Source: Nephrocerus scutellatus (taxonomy: Eukaryota; Arthropoda; Insecta; Diptera; Pipunculidae). From it: DNA of 64,000 nucleotides. A program made the position numbers and the translations under genes. The stretch covers positions 25,965,462 through 26,029,461 of the forward strand of contig OX352763.1 of assembly GCA_947095585.1 (NCBI GenBank), in the 5' to 3' direction. Shown in pieces: positions 25,934 through 40,986 of the stretch (its first letter is position 1; each line of letters opens with the position of its first letter). The notes beneath the pieces are model-generated. The model ran no database searches. It had not been told where the DNA came from and saw only the letters and a program-made list of their open reading frames with translations.

Positions 25934-26141
25934 AAAAACTCTACCCCAGATCGCGCTCGACATCAGAATTTTTCAAAAGGGAAATCGAACAAAAGGAGAA
26001 AATCTTTTGTTTACATTTTCAGTGTAATGAGGGGTAATTCTCACAAAATATACAGATCTTTTTTAGCTCTACGGTAGAGTCGTTTTGAAGGGGGAAACGA
26101 ACAACTTGACAGCCAAAAAAAAATCTGGGGCAGAGTTTTAC
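25934..26141 (-). repeat. Small TIR element with CTCTACGGTAGAG core, copy 2
   Basis: The left end reads AAAAACTCTACCCCAGA and the right end TCTGGGGCAGAGTTTTAC, which are reverse complements with one or two mismatches, so this copy shows its terminal inverted repeats directly. Length is about 208 bases with no coding frame. It is inverted relative to the copy at 25505. Confidence 0.65.
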
Positions 26142-26302
26142 GAAAAAAAAAACTACATTAAATAATTGTATTACCGGTGGGGCAAGTGCCATATCAAAAG
26201 CGGCAAAAACGTATCACCGTTTTTCGATATTTTTGTTGAATGTGTGCATTAGAAAAACAATATTAAACAAATTTAAAATAATATAACTACCAGCAAGCAC
26301 CA

Positions 26303-27883
26303 ATGGAGGAAGTACAAAGACATAGCGTACACACTTTAGTGTTTCGATCACTTAAAAGGACACATGATATGTTTGTTTCCAATCAAGGAGCGTTGCCGGA
26401 AATTGAAGAAAAACTGTAAGCTTATGATTAATAATTTGATTAATAATAAAAATTTACTATACCTGTTGTTTGCATTCTCAGAGAAAAAGCTCGAAAAGCA
26501 ATTAAAGCTAAAGACAGTTACGGGTTGGTGTTCGACCGAGTAGCTAAAGCAGAAGAACTTAAAAAGTATGTCCGTGAACCGAAGTCGCAGGAGCATTCAC
26601 TTGCAATTACAAATGGTTCTGACCATCAAGCTCAGGATGGGGTACAATCTAGTATAGAAAATAATAGCCTAGCACTGATCACATCAACAGAATCGTCGTC
26701 AGTTTCGACTTCAAACATGCCGATTGTTCAGGCAGGAATGAGGCCTCCGCATTCATCAGTTGGGTGGGCACCGAATCAGATGCAAATAATTCCCAAGAAA
26801 GCTCCTACTATTCCCAAACCAACATGGCATGCACCGTGGAAACTCTCTAGAGTTATTTCTGGTAATTAAAAATAACGTTTAATTAAATACTCCACAAATG
26901 AGGCTTCATTTATCCTTTTGTCAATGCCATTGTTCATTTTAGGTCATCTTGGTTGGGTGCGTTGCATTGCTGTCGAACCAGGAAATGAGTGGTTTGCCAC
27001 TGGTGCAGGTGATCGTGTAATTAAAATCTGGGATCTAGCTAGTGGCAAGCTTAAACTATCGCTTACCGGTCATGTTAGTACAGTCCGTGGTTTGGCAGTT
27101 AGTTCAAAACATCCTTATCTGTTCAGCTGTGGTGAAGATAGACAAGTGAAATGCTGGGATTTAGAGTACAATAAGGTAATTCGTCACTACCATGGCCATT
27201 TATCGGCTGTTTACTCATTAGCGCTGCATCCCACAATTGATGTTTTGGCAACATCAGGACGCGATTCGACAGCGAGAATTTGGGATATGCGCACCAAAGC
27301 GAATATTCACACACTAACAGGACACACAAACACAGTAGCTAGCGTCGTCTCTCAAGCTGTAAATCCACAAATTATCACGGGCAGCCATGATTCTACCGTC
27401 CGGCTGTGGGATTTGGCTGCCGGAAAAAGTGTTTGCACTTTGACAAATCACAAAAAATCCGTTCGTAGTATTGTACTGCATCCCACACTGTATATGTTCG
27501 CATCCGCTTCTCCAGACAACATTAAGCAATGGCGTTGTCCAGAGGGGAATTTCATTCAAAATATATCTGGTCATAGTGCAATTGTCAACTGCATGGCTGT
27601 CAATGCAGATGGTGTCTTAGTATCTGGTGGCGATAATGGTACAATGTTCTTTTGGGACTGGCGAACTGGGTACAATTTTCAGCGTTTCCAAGCAGCTGTA
27701 CAGCCGGGCTCCATGGATAGCGAGGCCGGAATTTTTGCAATGTGCTTTGACCATTCAGGATCTCGTTTAATCACTGCCGAAGCTGATAAAACAATCAAAA
27801 TCTACAAAGAGGATGAAGAGGCGTCGGAAGAGTCGCATCCGGTCAATTGGCGACCAGAAATTCTTAAGCGGAGAAAGTTCTAA
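26303..27883 (+). CDS. Tango4: Pleiotropic regulator 1 (PLRG1/Prp46), WD40 spliceosome protein
   Basis: Three exons, 26303-26415, 26482-26861 and 26943-27883, join in frame to 477 aa (fly Tango4 about 480, human PLRG1 514). The start is supported by the conserved opening [19 protein letters not shown]. Exon 2 is a low-complexity Ser/Gln-rich linker that ends with the conserved [20 protein letters not shown]. Exon 3 encodes a seven-blade WD40 propeller (about residues 165-460), with repeats such as [35 protein letters not shown] and [18 protein letters not shown]. The last 30 residues hold the conserved [15 protein letters not shown] tail. PLRG1 is a core subunit of the Prp19/CDC5L complex needed for spliceosome activation; the fly name reflects a Golgi-organisation screen. 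No damage seen. Confidence 0.95.
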
Positions 27884-28359
27884 AATCAAAAATTTTGTTC
27901 TATTTTTCTAAATAAGCTTATATTTGTTTCTATTGTCTATAATTTTGTGTAAAAAAAAACTCATTTTTTATCGTTACCATCTCACATCATGGAACCAAAT
28001 AGATAAGAATTAATAAAAACAAGCATAATTTAGCTTCATTATGACACTCTAAAAGCACAAATTTTTTTTCATTTATTTTTAAATAAATTGTAGGACATAA
28101 TACACCAAATGTATTGTATGGATTTGGTCTTATTCATCATTGGATATCACCAAAAAAAACTTAAGCAATTAGAATTTATTACCATTGTAAGATTTGTGTA
28201 ATGTAATTTTTTGAATGTTCTAGCGAGCACCAGTTTAAAATTAATGTTTGTATTGTAAAAATGATTCACAACAGACTAGCTTCTCCACAGAAAAAGCTGC
28301 AGCATAAGCAGTGGTAGTAAAAAAATACTAACTGCGAATGTGCAGCTAGCTCCACGCTA
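27884..28359. other. Downstream region of Tango4
   Basis: AT-rich 3' flank; the AATAAA at about 28013 may serve as the Tango4 polyadenylation signal. No gene recognised. Confidence 0.45.
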
Positions 28360-29830
28360 CCTGATAGCGCGTTGGCGCCGCCTGTACTTGCAAGAGTCGA
28401 ATCCTCGATGGAACTGATTTACTTTCATACTCGTCAAGTGGCTAGAGTATTAAATGATGTCAACATTATTCATAAATCTGCTGGGCTTAATGGACGTAAT
28501 TCCCGCTATAGGTTTGAAGAGGTGTTCTTCAACGTTCAACTTCGCAGACTTTTTCATTTTTTTTATTCTTCTAAAGTCGTTCCAAAAAATTGAAAAACAG
28601 CCTTCATTCAGCCTGTTCCTAAAAAAGTCGAACCGTCATCTCTTTCCTCGTACCGACCGATTGCACTAATATCCACACTTTCTTAGGTCATGGAAACGCT
28701 GACCAATCGTAAGCTTACGCAATACTTTGAATCACATGAAATGATCATGAACCAGTCTATTCACAAATTTGATGAAAGTTAAGTTGTTGCACTCTATATT
28801 TCTCAGGTATTTGACAGAGTCTTTTTGTCAAAAATGAGTACCTAATGAATTAAAAAGACCCTGCATCTAACAACCTTTCTGATCGTTAAATCCAGGTCGT
28901 ATTGAACCGTTTCAAATGCATTCACCGTTCACCGCTTAAGCGCTGGTGTTCCCCAAGCCAATGTTTTGTCTCTGACAATCTTTCTCATTTTCATTAATGA
29001 TCTCCTATCCGCTACTTCTAATCCAATTCATTCTTTCGCTGTAAATCACTTTTATCTTTTTATGAGTTCGCGCTTTCTGCGCGCCTCTTCATTGCAAGTG
29101 GAACTCAAAATACAACGTATCTTAAGCACTTTAAATCCTGACCTTTAAAAGCGTAACACGGTGGGGACTAAATTACAAAGTTGAATTAAACCCTTCCAAA
29201 ATCCAATGCTGACGTCCAAGCGTAATCTAAATCTTAATCCTTAATCCATGGACGGATCTTACATCCATCGGTATGTGCGTCAACAGCTTCGTTGGAACGA
29301 CCACATATTTGCTATCGCTAAGAATGTTTATGTTTCCTAAAACGGTGCAAGTTGTACTTCACTTCCTAGACCTAGCTACTATTTACCAGACATATATTCG
29401 CCTAAACTTGAATACAACGGTATTGTCTGGTCAGGTGCCCCTAAGACCACATTACATCTACTAGACAGAATTCAGAACCGCGCGATAAAACTTATTGGGG
29501 ACATAAATATCGTTAAAAAAACAATCGAATCGCGCGAACATTGTAGGAATGTTTCCTGCTTGTCACTGTTTTATAGCTTTTTCCAAAAGCGGCGTTCAAA
29601 AGAAATATCCGGATGCATCCCGCACATTCTCGAACCCATCTGTAATCCCCGTGCCTCTTCTCGAGCCCACGGGTCTACCACTAGGCCTGTCTTCGGACAA
29701 ACTAAGGTTTATGCTTTCGCATTTGTATGATCTGCAGTCATTTAAGACACGTGCATAGACATCTCACCTTTTCCTCTCACTAATTTCCTAATGCATTAAG
29801 CATTTTAAGGGTGTAAATCTCCTGAGCGTG
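28360..29830 (+). mobile_element. Decayed jockey-type LINE, same family as 1.5-2.8 kb
   Basis: Plus-strand fragments read RQVARVLNDVNIIHKSAGLNG (RT start), a block ending in CGT..ACC-GACCGATTGCAC (RT), GVPQANVL-like sequence near 28945, and the C-terminal ECRNVSCLSLF-like block near 29540-29580. Block order matches the element at 1470-2880. Numerous frameshifts and stops. Its 3' end runs directly into the Usp7 pseudogene at about 29850. Confidence 0.7.
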
Positions 29831-29849
29831 TGTATAATATAAAAAAAAG

Positions 29850-32800
<2,951 letters not shown>

Positions 32801-33163
32801 TTTCTTTAACCACTTGTTCTTTGGGTTTATGTCAACTTTTTCGACTAGGTAAAATTGGATTTCTTCCTGACGTTAACCACAAAGCACCTTCACGAAGTCG
32901 GATTTATAAAACTTGTACCTACTCCTACACATAAAAATTATGGTCATTAAATGATCAAACAGTCGACGTGTTTGCTCTTAGAAGGTTCTCGCAGTTACAT
33001 ATTTAAACTATTTTTAACTTAAAATTAATTTAATAAATAAGAAACCTACCAAAGCACCTCGCACCCCCAAAAAAAGGTGAGAAATGTCAAATTGAACAAA
33101 AACAAAACTATTTTGTTTAATAATAATTTTCGGTTTTTCTCTTTAATTAGTATTTTTTTATTT
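32801..33163. other. Short spacer between the Usp7 pseudogene and Lsm12
   Basis: No gene recognised. This should contain the Lsm12 3' UTR (minus strand). It includes a long T/A-rich stretch at 33100-33165. Confidence 0.45.
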
Positions 33164-36100
33164 TTAATTTGCTGGTACAGGCGATCCTGAAGCAGCATTT
33201 TTCGAAGATGTTCCCACTGATGGCGCTGACGAAGACGACGAAGAAGACGATGAAGATGCTGAGGATGTACCCGATGCATTAGATTCTTGTGATGCCTGCG
33301 TTTTAATGAATTGTACGATCTGTGGCATAAATAATGTCAATAAACAGTAAATAACTTGAACGTTTGTTTTAATTTTTTGTTTCTTCATACCATTTTTTTA
33401 ATGTAGTTGCATAAATTTCTATTGTTAGATGTTGAGACGACATTTTCTACCCTATATGGTGGACTGATTGTTACTTCATTTAGTATTATAATATTAAGAC
33501 CCTGCCAGGCAACTTCTGGATACTACGAATTAAGCAACAAGATAATCAATGAAGTTAAATAAAATTGAAATTTAGAATAATAAACCTTAAATTGCTTTGC
33601 AAAAACTCTGTATAATTCCTGCGCTTCGGGGCTAACATCGGCGTTTTTTGATTCTATCCACGTTTGGCGATGCTGCACTGTTTTACGAAGTCGTATTTTT
33701 AGCTATATAATAACCATTAGTAAGGGCGGGATTTATAATCGTTATCTTTAAATAGCATACCTGTTCCAAGTTCAACTTTTGTGGTTCTTCAACGAAATTG
33801 CCATTATACTCCTTAATCACCTGGACATTACTACATAAGGACAAATTCAATACGTAGACATCGCTTAGTTTTTCCAAATTTTTAGAGCGGCATTCTTGTA
33901 TTATTATTAAAAATGATGGTTAAGGAAATTGAAGCTATTTTTTGCCTTAGACATAATGTATAAAAATTATAAAATAGGTAGTTTATTATTATCCTGCACA
34001 AAATACACAAAACAAATAGGTGATCTATATTTATAATACCCGCTTCGATACCAGCATAGCCAGTGAGCGTTTAGGCGATTCATAATAGCATGTAAGGGGC
34101 CCATTGAACCAGAGGTTCAATATGACGGGCTCATGTAAATTCTCAAAATTAACCCATATATAAAATCTGGACAATTTATGAAAATATTTGTAATCGGGGC
34201 CCCTGTTCAACCAAAGTGTCCGACCCCTCCCAAAATATGGCGGGTCTTGTGGTCTATACATACCAATACATGACGGAAACCTGCTCATCATGGTATAAAT
34301 AATATAAATATAAATAATATTATCAAGACGTAATGTTGGTTTGTGTGTATGAGGTAATATTCGAAACTACTGGACCGATTTCAAAAATTTTTTCACCAAT
34401 ATTTAGAATGGGCTTTCAGGGTGAACATATGCTATATATTTCCCGTTTAAATAAAAGGGCCTTTCCATTTTTGTAACTAAATAACTAAAGTCGACGAAAA
34501 AACGGTCGGGTCGGTTCTGTGCTGTACAAACATCACGCCATATATCCGTGTCATAATGACTGTCTAATATGTGCTATGTGCTGCGCTGCTTTTTACGTAC
34601 TATATCTGTATATATAAAAATGAATGTCTGTGGTTGGTTTGGTTTGTAATACGACACTAAAACTCAAAAACTAGATAGCCGATCGAGCTGAAACTTTCAC
34701 TAAATATGCGCCTGAATCTCGGTAAGCCACATAGTGCGAATACGATCGAGGTGGCGCTTTGTTTAGTTTTAGGCAATAGTACACTCTTCCCGTGGTAAGG
34801 ATGGTAAGGCGGGAATTCATGTGTGCGGGTAGCGGTAAAACTAGTCATGGTATAAATCATTGAGTCATTTTCACGAAATGCCTAGTCAAACAACGAGAAA
34901 ACGAGAAGCTGTAGTTGCACTGAAAGACCCAAATGTGAAACTTTTTATCCCGCATACATCAGTCACTTTCTGATATAGAACCTAGTGTCTAAATGGGAGA
35001 CAACAGTAAATGCGTATACGGAAGCAGCCTCAACCATTTTAGGTTATCCGACAAATGGAAAACCATTCGTGAACGACAATCTATCAAAGCAGAGTTAAAC
35101 ACAGCCTCTGGTGCATAGCGAAATGTATTAGCGCGAAAGTATAGGGATCTGGACCGCCAAGTTGGATGTTCATCTAGGCACAAAAAACGAGCGTGGATAA
35201 GCGACATTGCTACACTAGCACAGGAAACCGCTGAAAGACGACATTACAGCAGCACAGTCTACTAACTGACTCATAAACTCGCCAATAAGACAACACAAGG
35301 CAATAGACGGTTCTTTAATACTTATGGAGAAACAGCAATTAACCCGTTGGAAAGAACATTTTAGGAATGTTTTGAAGTGAACTTTGCCAGGCATGTCCAC
35401 CAGTCTACATATGCACCTAAACAGGCTACTCAACATCAGCGTCGCTTCTCCTTTGTTGGATGAGGAAAGGACAACAATTCGTTCAATGCAACCAGGTAAT
35501 GCCACAGGTAATGACAACATCTCTCTTCTCCTCCTTCAACTCCTCCTTCCAGTGATTTTGAGTAGACTACGCGAAGACTACACGCGCTATATCTACGTAT
35601 AGGTAGGTTAAAAGATGGCTTAATAGTCACAAACTCCCCAAAAAAAGTTATCTGAGCAATTGCGAAAACTAGGGAGGATTTACCCTGTTGAACATCATAA
35701 GCAAAGTGATCGCTACAATAAAAGCCAGGTGCTTACACAATGCTTTAGAGCCAATTCTGAGGAATGAGCAGGCAGGAGATTTAGCCAAAAACGTTCCTGC
35801 ACTGATCAAATTAACATACTGCGTATAATCATTGAACAGTCGGTTGAGTATCGTTCTCCTCTGTATATGGTATTTGTAGATTTCGCACGTGCTTTTGAAA
35901 GTGTGGGACGAAACATGATGTGGCAGATCTTGTCTTCTTATGGTTTTTCGAAACAACTCATTAAAATCATCAAGGAGCTGTACCGCGAACCAACATGCTG
36001 TGTCATCCATAACGGCCATATTGGTCAAGCAAGGTTGCACCCTCTCTCACCATTGTTCTTCATAATTGTCGTTGGGTTTTGAAAAAAATTTGACGGACAC

Positions 36101-37351
36101 CAGAAAGAGGAAGTCGGTAAGTTTTGTTATTTGGATGTCAAAGAATGGTGGCGCCGATTCGGATGTGTGATCTAGTGTGAACAAGACGCGACACTCCTAT
36201 AGTATGTTTAATAATAACTGGAACTCCTCACAAATCCTCTAGAACCTAAAGCTAACGATCTTCAGATGTTTGACACTTGGAACGTCACAGAGTCAATTGA
36301 GACGCGCCTCCAAGTCGTCGTCAACAAGTGTTTAGGGCGGATACTGAGAATAATATGGCCGGACACTATCAACAATCCAAGATCTCATGGGACAGAGTGG
36401 TGTCTCTAGAAAACCTCAGGCGCTAAATCGAGTTCTTTGGCGGGCATTTGAACACGCCCTATGTTTCCCCGCAGAGTAAAGGAAAGACTACAAAATTACA
36501 AAGTTCATGGGCTTCGCTAGTCGAGAACATTTAATTCATTTTTATTTGTATTAGATTGAATATTGAAATTGATATTAGAAGTACATATAACAATATTTAT
36601 ACGAAACTAAGTTAAAATACTAATAGCAATAATGAAGTGTTAAGGTTAGTTAAGGAAGTACGTCATCTTTAAAATGAAACAGACTTTCTCTATTTGTTCC
36701 AGATTTTAATCAAACTTATTTACCAACGTCCCACAATAATCACTGTTTCGATCATGCCCCCCTGTGTTTAACTATTTGGAAAAAAAATCTAAAATGTTAC
36801 TTTCTAAGGAATTTTTCGCTAAAACTTTCTCTCAATTTTTTTTTTTGCCGGAACTTGTAAATAAATTGCGAAGGTACACTGTACACATAACCTTTTTTTT
36901 CTTAAGGAAGGTGAAACGTCAAAATATTGCAAAATCAATAGTAAGCAGAAGTGTGGGCAATTAAATTTTGGGTAATTGGAATTGCAAACATGAAGAATTT
37001 GCAAACACGGTCCCTTGACAACATTTTATTTTTTGCTGAAATGTTGAATTAGATTTGCTAATCCATCTTGTTTCGTTTTACAGAGCTAATTATTTTTGTT
37101 GCAGCCATATCACTACAATCATTCCAATGAAAAAATATTTTTCGATTAAACGTTTATGTTTTGTGCACAGGCAGAGACAATATTTCTTCATCAGATAGTT
37201 CTTTTTGTTTTTGTTGTTTAAAAAGGATACTTAAAATTAGCATCTTTGTGTTGTGATCGAATGCTAAAACTTCGCCTTCTACTTCCTGATTGAAGCATGT
37301 TGTACATAGCACTATCGAACCAATTGTAAAACAATCATTTACCGCGGCCAT
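33164..37351 (-). CDS. Lsm12: LSM12 homologue (Sm-like RNA-associated protein)
   Basis: Five exons on the minus strand, 37351-37231, 33894-33761, 33702-33586, 33522-33391 and 33319-33164, join in frame to 219 aa (human 195). Exon 1 encodes the LSm fold: MAAVNDCFTIGSIVLCTTC, VEGEVLAFDHNTKMLILK. The junction to exon 2 restores LKCRSKN, as in human LSM12 (ALKCPSSSG). Exons 2-4 encode the anticodon-binding-like AD domain with SPEAQELYRVF, NIIILNEVTISPPYRVEN and YIKKM joined to IVQFI. The last exon adds a poly-Ser, Ala/Gly-rich tail not seen in vertebrates. LSM12 binds ataxin-2 and, in flies, supports translation of the clock gene period through the ATX2-TYF complex. Intron 1 is 3.3 kb and holds transposon remains; the other introns are 58-71 nt. 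The acceptor of exon 2 (TACAAG) is weak, but the frame and homology fit. Confidence 0.9.
34030..34860. repeat. Repeat-derived sequence in Lsm12 intron 1 (possible Helitron-type terminus)
   Basis: 34030-34290 contains two related GC-rich blocks about 110 bases apart (GGGGCCCATTGAACCAGAGG and GGGGCCCCTGTTCAACCAAA). From 34320 on are motifs often seen at ends of insect Helitron-like elements: a CTACTGGACCGATTTCAAAA block, and TATATATAAAAATGAATGTC near 34611 followed by CAAAAACTAGATAGCCGATC. No protein remains. Family assignment is tentative. Confidence 0.35.
34990..36530 (+). mobile_element. Decayed non-LTR retrotransposon inside Lsm12 intron 1
   Basis: Plus-strand fragments in several frames: WISDIATLAQETAERRHYSS near 35190, an RWKEHF-like block near 35345, a palm block MVFVDFARAFESVGRNMMWQ at 35867, IIKELYREPTCCVIHNG, a QGCTLSP-like block near 36040, and a C-terminal TWNVTESIETRLQVVVNKCL then GRILRIIWPDTINN near 36280-36370. 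This order is that of RTE/CR1-like LINEs. The element lies antisense to Lsm12, with many frameshifts and stops. It is a different clade from the jockey copies in this window. Confidence 0.7.
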
Positions 37352-39120
37352 TTTTATTTAATTATAAACTTTTAACATCACTAATTATGTAAAATTCGGA
37401 ACAGCTAGTTTCTTTCCTAGTTATTATTTTTGATCTTACACGTTGATTTGCTAGGCAAAATTAAAAATTATATGTAAAAGACGACAAATATCGACAACGA
37501 GAGCGGATTGCAACGATAAAGAAAAGAAGTAAAGAAAAACCTACTCCCCTCCATCATTTTATCGTATACGATATACTAATCCGACAAAAAGTTACAGAAC
37601 AGATTGGTATAAATGTATTGCTATATACTACACAACCGACACCGATTATTGATTAAAAAATAAAACATGTTTCCAGTTGCTTTTTGTTTATCAGTAAAAG
37701 TTAATTTTTTTCGGCAAATCGAACATAAACAACACATAAAAATTCAAATTTTTCATGTAAATTCTCTAATCGGAGATACAGATGTGTGCAGAGTTTGAAA
37801 AAATCGGGTTAATTTTTAAAAAAAAATATGGGAGCGACTCGGCAGCCTGCAGACTCGGAACCCTGCAGCCGATTCCGGTTCTATGAGAAAATTATTTATG
37901 ACTTTACCAAGTATAAAAATTCAAACTGCTATAAGAAACTCATAAAAGTGGTTCCTGTTTAATGACGTGAGAAAATAAAAGTCATAATAACTGTCAAACT
38001 AAGTCATGATTTGTTATTCGATGATAAACGAGGAAATTACATTGTTTATATTTTTTATATAACTATTATAACTAATACTACGAGTATGTCAGAAAAACTC
38101 GAAAACGCGTTCCACGTGCGTTGAATTAAGCCTATTAACATTTTGCAAATAAATTTGTTCAAACTAAAATAATGAATAAATTCTTTGTCAGTACAGGCTT
38201 CAAATGGATCACTGATATTCCGTAAATTTCTTGGACATCTTAAGAGCCGAAATCTAAAACAAAATAAAATAAATTATAAAACCTAACTTTTGGGTTCACA
38301 AAGTTAAACTTTATTTCCGGTGGAAGTTAACCTTCTACGAGCTCGAATTAGCAAGAAATCTATTCCTTAAGTTCACAAATCAAATCAATTTTATTTTATT
38401 TAAAAAAAAAAACAATTTCTTTCCACACTACACAATCAATCACATAACATGGATTAAGACAAAAGATTATTATAAGAATTTGTGTTGGCTTACGAAAATA
38501 ACCCGTTTGTGGGACATAAGGAGACCCGAAGACGTCATGCGTACATAGAAAATGATGGACATCGCAAGAATAAACAACAAACAAGCTTTTTCTTTGTTGT
38601 CCATCTACCTTTTCGAAAATTAGAGTTTGACTTTTGGTTTGACTGTCAAACGATCCTACTAATCAGACCGCAAGCCGCATCTGTCAAAACTGATATCAGT
38701 TACGAATTTATGATTTGAAATTAGGTACAATAGGCTGTCAGCGGCTTTACATCGCATGCTCGGGTTGTATGTATAAAAAAACAGACCCATTCATAGCTGT
38801 GGTGAGAAATTTTGAACGAACGCATATTGTCAAAAATTATGTACCTTTCCTTTTGACATACGGTTGTTTACCATGAAATTTAGTCCAGTGAAATGTGATG
38901 CATTACTAGTTCTACACATATGCAAACACAAAGCGAAAACATTTTCTTTTTCATTTTCATATAATATTTAATTTAGTGTAGTAATAAAGGACGTTGATTA
39001 GGCGTCCTTGAGCTGTGGAATATGAGCGATATAGATGAGAACGAGATGATTTAAGATCTTGTTTGCTTTTAACTTAAACTTTATTTGAAATGTATGTTGT
39101 GATGCATCAACATTATAAAA
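37352..39120. other. Region between divergent Lsm12 and Ttc17
   Basis: Both flanking genes start at its edges, so it should hold both promoters. No gene recognised. 37730-37870 is an end fragment of the minisatellite element family (ACATAAAAATTCAAATTTTT, CATGTAAATTCTCTAATCGG, then ATACAGATGTGTGCAGAGTT). The rest is AT-rich; the small open frames at 38.4-38.7 kb show no resemblance to known proteins. Confidence 0.5.
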
Positions 39121-40728
39121 ATGTCAATGCGGATAATATTTCTTTTAACAATTGTGGTAAGAATCATAATTTCGACTCTTGCAATAAATCATTGGGTCTT
39201 AAACGAAAATGGAAAAATTTTGCAAAAGGTAAATGTGCAATTTCTTTTATCAATTAATTTATTATTTCCAATATATTTTTGATTGTAGATCGATTCCCCA
39301 TTCTACATGCGGGAGCCAAATAATTTGATCGCATTTCTCGATCAAATAAAGCACAATGACATAGTCGAAAGCACATATTTGGAACTGTTGAGACAACGTG
39401 AGATAATGGCTGAAAAAATAAATTTTTCAATACAATTTGGAATGGAAATAATTGAGCAAGCAAAGTGTGCACTTGACTTTTACGTTACAGAGAAGCATAT
39501 AACCTATATGAAAGTTACAAAGGAGTATTTTAAAAGAATTAATGTAAAAAATGCTAAAAAAAAGCTAACGAACAGTGAAGAAAGCATTGCGCCTGTTTCA
39601 GCATTGCCATTTTGTTGGGAATATATTCACCTGAGGGCGGGAATTTGTTGCTATGAGCACCTTGATAGCTTAAGCAACTTTAATCTTCAAATTGAACCTG
39701 AAACTCACTTGGCAAATTCTGATTTGGATTTTTCCTCAAACGCTTATGCAAAGGGTTTAACTGAAGAATTGTTGGTTTATCCAAATTCTTGGAAGTATCA
39801 CACTTTGAGTTCTTTTCATTGGCGAATGCATGGAGATGCCTACCAAGCGGTGGAATGTGCGAAGCGTGCTATCATGCTGGCCCCAAGAAAAGTACGTGAC
39901 ATTCCGTTGCTTAGTCTTGGCTATGTTTTATACCGTGCCGGTAAATTACGAGATGCTGAGGTTATCTTATCTGCAGCAGTTGAGCATGCTCCAGAAATTG
40001 CTGAAAATCATTTTACCCTCGGCTGTACATTAGCAATGATTCATGAGTTCAACAGATCTGTTAACCATTTTGATATTGCCGAAAAACTAGATCCTAGTTT
40101 TATTCCAAGAACAATACCATTAAAAAATTTCATCTCCTGTGTAGAGAATTTGACAAAAATGACCTCTAAAATGTACAGGTAAGTGTCTTAGATGCTCCCG
40201 AATCTTATAAATAAATAAAAAATCGGTTATACCTTTTAGTTATGTAGAGTACATAAAAAATGAAGTGAATGGTCTGAAAGATATGAAAAATCTTATAACT
40301 CAAAGTCATGAGAAACTTGTCCAACAACAGGTGAGTGAACATACCAACAATTATATGTAATTTTTTGTCCATTTTTACTTATTTTTTATTTGTTTTGATT
40401 GTACTTTTAGGTGCCCCTTGGAGCTCGTTATTTTGATACGAAAACATCTAGTGAGGAACTTATTCATCGTGGGCAGTATTGCAGTACACGAACATTAGCG
40501 GGTACTGATGAACCGGTGCTTTTCTGTGATTTCTATTCTGATTTACAAATGCGATTAGAGAGTAAAGATGTTGATATCGAGTCTCTTGAAAGGGAATTAA
40601 AGGCTAACAGTGAAGCTATTATAAAACAGCTTTCAACTGAATTTAACACACAGTTTAATTTTGATAATTTTCAGCATTCACCATCTGATACAACAATTCC
40701 CATAAGCACAAAAGGAAATGATATATAA
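39121..40728 (+). CDS. Ttc17: Short TTC17-like secreted/ER-lumen TPR protein
   Basis: Four exons, 39121-39228, 39289-40178, 40240-40330 and 40411-40728, join in frame to 468 aa. Exon 1 opens with a hydrophobic signal peptide (MSMRIIFLLTIVVRIIISTL). The mature start NHWVLNENGKILQKIDSPFY matches vertebrate TTC17 (HWVVTEDGKIQQQVDSPMNL). Residues about 204-310 form TPR repeats with WRMHGDAYQAVECAKRAIML, PLLSLGYVLYRAGKLRDAEV and ENHFTLGCTLAMIHEFNRSV. A short coiled-coil-like exon 3 and an acidic C-terminal exon follow. Vertebrate TTC17 is over 1100 aa, so this corresponds only to the first TPR block plus a short tail. The stop at 40726 is followed by AATAAA at 40764, so the short form appears real. 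TTC17 is linked to actin and ciliogenesis in vertebrates; the role here is not shown. Confidence 0.8.
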
Positions 40729-40986
40729 AACGGCCACCGTGTGTGTTTATGCTAAATGTATTTGAATAAAGTGCGATAATTATTTTGGTTTATACGTACA
40801 TTTACGATTAAGCTATACCTAAAAAAACAAAAGATTAATGTAATTGATGATGTAAATTTCACTAAAAAATGTTGTAAAATTTATTAAATGGATTGAATGA
40901 AAGTTTTCAAAAAGTTTATTTCAGTTAAAACTTTAATTTTTTTTAAAAAGTTTTTTTTTTATTAACTTTTCATAACAAACATGCAT

